Source: Photobacterium frigidiphilum
GTDB taxonomy: Bacteria; Pseudomonadota; Gammaproteobacteria; Enterobacterales; Vibrionaceae
DNA: 41,268 bases
NCBI RefSeq assembly: GCF_003025615.1
Contig: NZ_PYMJ01000045.1
Coordinates: 1 to 41,268, forward strand
Reading direction: 5' to 3'
Shown here: positions 35,627 through 41,268 of the stretch, piece by piece
Layout of the letters: each line of letters opens with the position of its first letter
How positions within the stretch are numbered: position 1 is the stretch's first letter
The notes under the pieces: model-generated
The model's database searches: none
The model's input: only the letters and a program-made list of their open reading frames with translations
What the model was told of the DNA's origin: nothing
Made by a program: the position numbers and the translations under genes

Positions 35627-37699
35627 ATGGATAAACGATTCTTAGCTACTTTATTACCAGCAGCAATGATGACCAGCAATGTGGATGCTGCAGCATTTGA
35701 TACATGCCCGTATACCGCCTTTTTACTGCAAGAAGCACAAACCAAAGTGTACGGTGTCAATCTATCAACAGGTGCTTACCAAACATTACAAACCAATGTG
35801 GGTATGAGCGGTAACCTTAACGCGGCTGGCTTTAATGAGGCCGATAACTACATTTATGCCTACAACACGACCTCTAACCAGGTAGTAAAGGTTAGCAGTG
35901 ATTTCACAGCAGTCGCCCTACCCGTAACGAATCTTTTATCGTCGAATTTCTTCGTCGGTGATGTACACAACAACATATATTACCTTTACCGTTATGGTAA
36001 AGGGTTATACAAAATACAGCTCGATAGCACCCAATCCGACTACCTCAATTTAGTACAAGTCACGGGCAGTTATACAAAAATGCGCCTGACTGATTTTGCC
36101 TTTCATCCTGCTGATGGCAACATTTACGCTATCGATAATAAATACGGTTACCTATATCGTATCGATCCCGCGACAGGAAATAAAACAACGTTGGGGAATG
36201 CTGGCGTGACAGGCACTTTTGGGGCCGCCTATTTTGAAGCCAGTGGTCAGTTTTATTTCAGCCGAAACCAAGACGGTAATATCTATACTGTTGATATTTC
36301 TGATTCTAACAATATTATCCCTATTGCGACTCTCTTCGCTAAAGGGCCGAACTCAGGGCTCAATGATGGAGTACGTTGTGCTTCAGCCCCAGCAGCCGTA
36401 ACGGAAGTCGATTTAGGTGATGCGCCTGATAGCTACCTCACCGCTATCGCTGATAATGGTCCTCGTCATGACCTCACCACCGCAACAACACTCTATTTAG
36501 GTACCGTTGCTGGTGATGCCGAATTAATCGCCACCGAAAGTGATGATAGTACCGGCGCTGATGATGAGGATGGTGTGATATTTACCTCATTAGAAAATGG
36601 GGAAACTTCGCTTATATCTGTGACAGCCAATGATACGGGTTACCTCAACGCATGGGTCGATTGGAACAAAGACGGAGACTTCCTCGATAACAATGAAAAA
36701 GTATTCGATAGCAAGTTATTGAATGCGGGGATGACCTCATTGTTTCTCAATGTGCCAGATTTCGTAAGCGAAGGACAAACCTGGGCAAGATTCCGCTTTA
36801 GCAGCCTCGCCAGCCTGCCACACTACGGCGGCGCACCCGATGGTGAAGTCGAAGATTATGCTATCACCCTCGAAAATAGCCAATTAAGTACTTATAACTA
36901 CGGTCCTTTCACCGCAGCATTTGAAGACAGCTGGCCGATAGAGGGCGACTTTGATCTGAATGATGTCGTGATGCGCTACAGTGTTGAAGTCAAAGCCGAT
37001 CCCAATTATAACGTCAGCCAAATTACCCTTCGCGGCACCCTGCAGGCGATGGGCGCAGATTACTTCAATGGTTTTGCTATTCATTTGCCAGAATTAGCAC
37101 GCAGTGTTGTCAATGAAGCCGATATCCTGTTCACCAAAAACGGGGAGCTGAGCACTGATACCGCACTAGAAGCGGGGCAAAGTAATGTGGTGCTCGTGAT
37201 CTCAGAAGACTTGCGCGCAGATACCGCCTCGACCTGTCGCTTTTTCCGTACTCAGGAAGCCTGTCAGGAAATTGAACGTTTTACCTTCTCACTCACTGTT
37301 CCACTTCAGGCTAATACCAAACTATGGGCATTACCAGCCCCACCGTATGACCCGTTCATTTTTGGAACGCCAGAAAAATACCACGGAGATAGTGCTGTTA
37401 CTGGACGCGCATTAGAAATCCACCTAGACGATTACGAGCCAACTGATTTAGGCGTGGCCAGTATCAACTTAATGACTACCCAAGATGACAACAGTGATTT
37501 AGGGGCTGGCAGTGTTTATCGAACCCAAAATGGTTTGCCTTGGGGCTTCATTCTCACTGAAAGCTGGGTACACCCGAAAGAAAGAACCGATATGCTCAAC
37601 GCCTATCCAAGATTCTTCGATTACGCAACACAAGGTAGCAACGTGGATTGGTACACTGCAGGTAAACGCATCAGCACCCACTTATATGGATTGGAATAG
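35627..37699 (+). CDS. Secreted LruC domain protein with GEVED domain
   Basis: A 690-residue exported protein of unknown function. Signal peptide 1 to about 22 (MDKRFLATLLPAAMM, cleavage after an Ala-rich VDAAA). Residues about 25-255 form a repeat-rich region (YGVNLSTGAYQTL, GNIYAIDNKYGYLYRIDPATG) like DUF6923 beta-propellers. About 262-415 is a GEVED domain (DLGDAPDSY, AWVDWNKDGDF, GEVEDYAI). About 420-690 is the LruC/DUF4842 region with the Asp-rich GDFDLNDVVMRY (440-451) and the closing PWGFILTESWVHPKERTD and WYTAGKR. The many acidic loops suggest calcium binding. AGGGGA supports the ATG at 35627. No sortase, PEP-CTERM or GlyGly-CTERM tail is visible. The next gene is a lipoprotein 13 bases away. 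Confidence 0.87.
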   Translation: MDKRFLATLLPAAMMTSNVDAAAFDTCPYTAFLLQEAQTKVYGVNLSTGAYQTLQTNVGMSGNLNAAGFNEADNYIYAYNTTSNQVVKVSSDFTAVALPVTNLLSSNFFVGDVHNNIYYLYRYGKGLYKIQLDSTQSDYLNLVQVTGSYTKMRLTDFAFHPADGNIYAIDNKYGYLYRIDPATGNKTTLGNAGVTGTFGAAYFEASGQFYFSRNQDGNIYTVDISDSNNIIPIATLFAKGPNSGLNDGVRCASAPAAVTEVDLGDAPDSYLTAIADNGPRHDLTTATTLYLGTVAGDAELIATESDDSTGADDEDGVIFTSLENGETSLISVTANDTGYLNAWVDWNKDGDFLDNNEKVFDSKLLNAGMTSLFLNVPDFVSEGQTWARFRFSSLASLPHYGGAPDGEVEDYAITLENSQLSTYNYGPFTAAFEDSWPIEGDFDLNDVVMRYSVEVKADPNYNVSQITLRGTLQAMGADYFNGFAIHLPELARSVVNEADILFTKNGELSTDTALEAGQSNVVLVISEDLRADTASTCRFFRTQEACQEIERFTFSLTVPLQANTKLWALPAPPYDPFIFGTPEKYHGDSAVTGRALEIHLDDYEPTDLGVASINLMTTQDDNSDLGAGSVYRTQNGLPWGFILTESWVHPKERTDMLNAYPRFFDYATQGSNVDWYTAGKRISTHLYGLE

Positions 37700-37712
37700 G
37701 GAGGTAACCACC

Positions 37713-38207
37713 ATGAAGATATTACACATTACCGTAGCGATAAGCATACTTGCCTTGGGGTTAACCGCCTGTGGTGGTGGGGATGGCGATAACAGCACCA
37801 ATAACACTGCCGCCGAAACACCTAATGAAAGCGTCGTGACGACACCAACTATACCTGCCCCAGCTATTGCCGAGAAAACAATGCAGGATATTATTGTTGA
37901 TAAGAATTATGACTTCTCCACAAGCTATACGCTACCAACCAATATAGATATAACCCAGCATACCGATAAACGGGCTTTTATTGGTTTCTATACCGATTGG
38001 TCCACCAACGCAGCGGGCGATAAAATACCTAACCCTGCCTCACAACTCGTGTTGCAAACAACCGATGACGGCGTATTTAATAACGACCTTCAAATTGGCA
38101 AGCATCAATCCCAGTTACTATTTGTCGTACTGTTTACGGACTCGCAATTATCGACCATCACTAAGCTATACGATATCACACCAGAGCAAACGCTAAATTA
38201 TCCATAA
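37713..38207 (+). CDS. Small lipoprotein of unknown function, partner of the LruC protein
   Basis: A 164-residue predicted lipoprotein. The signal peptide ends in the lipobox LTAC with acylated C20, followed by GGGDGD and a Thr/Asn/Pro-rich linker to about residue 60. The remaining roughly 100 residues contain a beta-rich segment (YDFSTSYTLPTNIDI, KRAFIGFYTDW) and match no family I recognise. The residue after the cysteine is Gly, not Asp, so outer-membrane sorting is likely. A strong AGGGAGG overlaps the stop of the LruC gene, so the two are cotranscribed and probably act together. Confidence 0.82.
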   Translation: MKILHITVAISILALGLTACGGGDGDNSTNNTAAETPNESVVTTPTIPAPAIAEKTMQDIIVDKNYDFSTSYTLPTNIDITQHTDKRAFIGFYTDWSTNAAGDKIPNPASQLVLQTTDDGVFNNDLQIGKHQSQLLFVVLFTDSQLSTITKLYDITPEQTLNYP

Positions 38208-38252
38208 AGCAGCATTGTAAAAAACTATCGCTTAAAAAATAGTAGACATAAA

Positions 38253-38276
38253 AAAGGCGCCTTATCGGCGCCTTTC
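38253..38276. terminator. Bidirectional terminator between the lipoprotein gene and lpdA
   Basis: A 9-bp perfect stem AAAGGCGCC/GGCGCCTTT (38253-38261, 38267-38275) with a TTATC loop and A/T flanks, between convergent genes. The T tract on the plus side is short (TTTCT). Confidence 0.87.
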
Positions 38277-38297
38277 TAGCAAATTAATGGAAGAGAA

Positions 38298-39725
38298 TTA
38301 CTTCTTCTTTTTCTTTGCTTTTGCGTTTGGTAAGTCAGTGATACTACCTTCGTAGATCTCAGCAGCCATACCAATTGATTCATGCAGTGTTGGGTGTGCG
38401 TGTACAGTTAACGCAATATCTTCTGCGTCACAACCCATTTCGATCGCTAGACCGATTTCACCAAGAAGCTCACCCGCATTTGTACCAACGATAGCACCAC
38501 CGATAACACGGTTAGTATCTTTATCGAAGATAAGCTTAGTTAGACCATCAGCACAATCAGATGCGATTGCACGGCCTGACGCAGCCCAAGGGAAGCTTGC
38601 AGTTTCGAAGTTAATGCCTTCAGCTTTAGCTTCACGCTCTGTTTTACCAACCCACGCAACTTCTGGTTCCGTGTAGGCAATTGAAGGAATCACTTTAGGA
38701 TCGAAGTAGTGCTTCTTACCAGAGATAACTTCAGCAGCAACGTGACCTTCATGCACACCTTTGTGAGCAAGCATAGGTTGACCTACGATATCACCAATTG
38801 CGTGAATATGAGGTACGTTAGTACGCATTTGCTTATCAACGTGAATGAAACCACGCTCATCGACTTCAATACCAGCAACGCCAGCATCAAAAAGTTGACC
38901 GTTTGGAACACGACCGATAGCAACTAATACTGCATCGTAACGGATAGGCTCAGCAGGTGCTTTTTTGCCTTCCATTGATACATAAATACCGTCTTCTCTT
39001 GCTTCAACCGCTGTCACTTTCGTTTCTAGCATTAGGTTGAACTTGTTCTTTATACGCTTGGTATAAACTTTAACGATATCTTTATCTGCTGCAGGGATCA
39101 CTTGATCAAACATTTCAACAACGTCGATCTTAGAACCCAGTGCGTGGTAAACCGTACCCATTTCTAGGCCGATAATACCGCCACCCATAACAAGCAGTTT
39201 TTCAGGTACTTCATTCAGTTCTAGCGCGTCTGTAGAGTCCCAGATACGTGGATCTTCATGAGGGATAAACGGCAATTTAATTGGACGAGAACCCGCCGCA
39301 ATAATTGCGTTATCAAAGTTAATGGTTGTCGTTTCTTCGCCTTCAACAACGATGCTGTTAGGGCCAGTAAACTTACCGAAACCGTTAACAACCGTAACTT
39401 TACGCATCTTAGCCATTCCGCCAAGACCGCCAGTTAACTGGTTAACAACCTTTTCTTTCCAAAGACGGATCTTAGAGATATCTGTCTGTGGTTCGCCAAA
39501 AACGATACCGTGGTCGGCCAGCGCTTTCGCTTCTTCAATAACTTTAGCTACGTGAAGTAGCGCTTTCGATGGGATACAACCCACGTTCAAGCAAACACCA
39601 CCAAGGGTGCTGTAACGTTCGATGAGTACTGTTTCCAGACCCAAGTCAGCACAACGGAAAGCTGCGGAGTAACCGGCAGGACCGGCACCAAGTACCACGA
39701 CCTGGGCTTTGATTTCTTTGCTCAT
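38298..39725 (-). CDS. lpdA: Dihydrolipoamide dehydrogenase (E3)
   Basis: A 475-residue FAD flavoprotein that reoxidises lipoyl groups of the pyruvate and 2-oxoglutarate dehydrogenase complexes and the glycine cleavage system. FAD motif GAGPAG at 13-18, redox disulfide C45/C50 in GGVCLNVGCIPS, a second NAD-binding GGGIIGLEMG and the active-site HAHPTLHES. The C-terminus is a run of lysines (NAKAKKKKK). GAGGTC precedes the ATG. It follows aceF after 247 bases, as in the standard pdh locus. Confidence 0.98.
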   Translation of the reverse strand: MSKEIKAQVVVLGAGPAGYSAAFRCADLGLETVLIERYSTLGGVCLNVGCIPSKALLHVAKVIEEAKALADHGIVFGEPQTDISKIRLWKEKVVNQLTGGLGGMAKMRKVTVVNGFGKFTGPNSIVVEGEETTTINFDNAIIAAGSRPIKLPFIPHEDPRIWDSTDALELNEVPEKLLVMGGGIIGLEMGTVYHALGSKIDVVEMFDQVIPAADKDIVKVYTKRIKNKFNLMLETKVTAVEAREDGIYVSMEGKKAPAEPIRYDAVLVAIGRVPNGQLFDAGVAGIEVDERGFIHVDKQMRTNVPHIHAIGDIVGQPMLAHKGVHEGHVAAEVISGKKHYFDPKVIPSIAYTEPEVAWVGKTEREAKAEGINFETASFPWAASGRAIASDCADGLTKLIFDKDTNRVIGGAIVGTNAGELLGEIGLAIEMGCDAEDIALTVHAHPTLHESIGMAAEIYEGSITDLPNAKAKKKKK

Positions 39726-39864
39726 CTTGACCTCGTTATAGTCATTTATCCCTGACAGGCTAAAATAAAGATTCGATTTTATTGTTTTCCGACCTGAACA
39801 CTTTACAGATGTGTTAACAGAGTGAAAAATAAAATCGTGTAGCCTGTGAGCTAGACAACAATTC

Positions 39865-39891
39865 CGGCATCAGATTTTTGCACTGATGCCG
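39865..39891. repeat. Stem-loop in the aceF-lpdA gap
   Basis: CGGCATCAG (39865-39873) and CTGATGCCG (39883-39891) form a 9-bp perfect stem with a 9-base loop. On the lpdA strand it lacks a T tract, so it looks like an RNA stability/processing element or a weak attenuator. The gap may also hold a separate lpdA promoter. A second small stem, CAGTAA/TTACTG, is at 39900-39916. Confidence 0.6.
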
Positions 39892-39972
39892 AAATTTAGC
39901 AGTAATAACCTTACTGTTCTGATTTTTATCTAAACAGCGATTTATATATCAAATAAGTATCGGCAGTACGAA

Positions 39973-41268
39973 TTACAGTACTAAGCGACGAATATCAGAT
40001 AGACAACCGTTTAGGTAAGTAATGAAACGTGCACCTTCAGCACCATCGACCACACGGTGATCGTAAGATAGTGATAGAGGAAGCATTAGGCGAGGTTCGA
40101 AATCCTTGCCATTCCATACAGGTTTCATTTCAGACTTAGATACACCTAAGATACCCACTTCTGGTGCGTTCACGATTGGTGTGAATGCAGTACCACCTAA
40201 GCCACCAAGGCTAGAGATAGTGAAACAGCCGCCTTGCATATCAGATGCAGTTAGCTTACCAGAACGTGCTTTCTTAGAAATAGCCATTAGCTCTTCAGAT
40301 AGCTCGTAGATACCTTTCTTGTTCACATCTTTAAAGACAGGAACAACTAGACCATTAGGTGTATCAACCGCGATACCCACGTTCACGTACTTCTTCAGGA
40401 TAAGGCTTGCACCGTCATCTGAAAGAGAAGAGTTGAAAGATGGGAATGCTTCAAGTGCTTTCGCAACAGCTTTCATGATGAACACAAGTGGCGTGATCTT
40501 CATGCCTGTATCTTTCTTCGCTTCAATCGCGTTCTGCTCTTTACGGAATGCTTCCAGAGCCGTGATGTCTGCGTTGTCCCACTGTGTAACATGCGGGATC
40601 ATTACCCAGTTACGGTGCAGGTTAGCGCCAGAAATCTTCTTGATGCGAGATAGAGGCTTCGTTTCAATCTCACCAAACTTGCTGAAATCAATTTTCGGCC
40701 AAGGTAGAAGACCCAGTGCAGAACCGTCGCCACCTTTAGCTGATGCAGCTGCACCAGATTCAAGACGCTTAAGTGCATCTTTCACGTAGTTTTGTACGTC
40801 TTCTTTCTGGATACGGCTCTTACGACCAGTACCTTTAACTTTAGAAAGGTTAACACCGAATTCACGAGCAAGACGACGAACAACAGGAGATGCATGCGCA
40901 TATTCGTTGTTTTCTTGGAAGTCGCCAGTTGTTGCTGGAGCTGCTGCTTGTGCAGGCTTAGCTGCAGGAGCAGATGCTGCCGCTACTGGAGCTGCCGCTT
41001 GAGCAACTGGTGCAGGTGCTGCGCCAGCTACTTCGAAGACCATGATCAAAGAGCCCGTAGAAACTTTATCACCAGCAACGATTTTGATTTCTTTTACAGT
41101 ACCAGCAAACGGTGCAGGAACTTCCATTGAAGCCTTGTCACCTTCTACTGTAAGAAGAGATTGCTCTTCTTCGATGCTGTCGCCGATAGCAACCATGATT
41201 TCAGTAACTTCTACTTCGTCACCACCGATATCTGGAACATGTACTTCTTTCAGCTCAGCCGCCGCAGG
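39973..41268 (-). CDS. aceF: Dihydrolipoyllysine acetyltransferase (pyruvate dehydrogenase E2), 3' part
   Basis: The gene runs off the end of the window; 431 C-terminal residues are visible and the frame stays open to the last base. Visible parts in order: a complete last lipoyl domain with lipoyl-lysine K45 (VEGDKASME), an Ala/Pro-rich flexible linker, the peripheral-subunit binding domain (SPVVRRLAREFGVNLSKVKG) and the catalytic acetyltransferase core, ending with HRVVDG as active-site motif near the C-terminus. E2 forms the 24-mer core of the complex that makes acetyl-CoA. Residues just beyond the window edge (an Ala-rich PAAAEL) look like a linker, so one or more further lipoyl domains probably precede. 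Confidence 0.97.
   Translation of the reverse strand, partial: PAAAELKEVHVPDIGGDEVEVTEIMVAIGDSIEEEQSLLTVEGDKASMEVPAPFAGTVKEIKIVAGDKVSTGSLIMVFEVAGAAPAPVAQAAAPVAAASAPAAKPAQAAAPATTGDFQENNEYAHASPVVRRLAREFGVNLSKVKGTGRKSRIQKEDVQNYVKDALKRLESGAAASAKGGDGSALGLLPWPKIDFSKFGEIETKPLSRIKKISGANLHRNWVMIPHVTQWDNADITALEAFRKEQNAIEAKKDTGMKITPLVFIMKAVAKALEAFPSFNSSLSDDGASLILKKYVNVGIAVDTPNGLVVPVFKDVNKKGIYELSEELMAISKKARSGKLTASDMQGGCFTISSLGGLGGTAFTPIVNAPEVGILGVSKSEMKPVWNGKDFEPRLMLPLSLSYDHRVVDGAEGARFITYLNGCLSDIRRLVL

Noticed and set aside
39800..39830. ArcA-like GTTAA elements before lpdA
   Set aside because: A single GTTAACA-type match without a properly spaced direct repeat is expected by chance in AT-rich DNA.
40319..40789. 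A 156-codon open frame opposite aceF
   Set aside because: It is the antisense shadow of the conserved E2 core; it has no family features.

Overview
The window is a chromosomal segment from a gammaproteobacterium, almost certainly of the family Vibrionaceae and probably Photobacterium or a close relative. Four things point there: moderate-to-low GC, a LuxR/HapR/LitR-type quorum-sensing regulator next to hpt, the gene order, and protein sequences close to E. coli but clearly distinct. No phage, transposase, CRISPR array or rRNA is visible. No gene-free stretch exceeds 300 bases; the longest, about 230-250 bases, are 250-519, 30873-31108, 17113-17340 and 39726-39972.

Layout. (1) 1-249: a tRNA array (3' part of tRNA-Phe, then tRNA-Asn and tRNA-Thr) with a terminator. 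(2) 520-1776: an HD-GYP cyclic-di-GMP phosphodiesterase. (3) 1866-17112: a conserved housekeeping block whose order matches E. coli closely: mrcB, hrpB, thpR, sfsA, dksA, gluQ, pcnB, folK, panB, panC, yadH, yadG, can, hpt. It covers cell-wall synthesis, RNA processing, the stringent-response cofactor DksA, folate and pantothenate synthesis, an ABC exporter, carbonic anhydrase and purine salvage. (4) 17341-17949: the LitR/HapR-type regulator. (5) 18056-21932: a Fur-type iron(III) ABC importer, fbpA-fbpB-fbpC. (6) 22137-23758: the glnK-amtB ammonium module. (7) 23947-28142: yacL, then a glycerate module (cdaR regulator, GntP-family permease, glycerate kinase). (8) 28275-30872: aconitase B. (9) 31109-38207: an accessory stretch with a patatin-barrel (type Vd) autotransporter, a methyl-accepting chemotaxis protein, a secreted LruC/GEVED protein and a small lipoprotein. 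(10) 38298-41268: lpdA and the 3' part of aceF from the pyruvate dehydrogenase locus.

In E. coli the pdh genes, acnB and yacL lie almost side by side. Here the glycerate module sits between yacL and acnB, and the surface/secretion stretch between acnB and lpdA, so the variable genes appear to be insertions into an old conserved backbone.

Most notable observations: pcnB has no usual start codon at its conserved N-terminus and probably starts at ATC or ATT, as its E. coli homologue starts at AUU. The litR ribosome-binding region carries a 7-base match to the complement of the Qrr sRNA core. A perfect 24-base palindrome lies upstream of the glycerate permease. The LruC protein and the lipoprotein appear to be a two-gene secreted/envelope unit of unknown function. 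I did not find a clearly new multi-gene system; the LruC-lipoprotein pair is the best candidate for undescribed biology.
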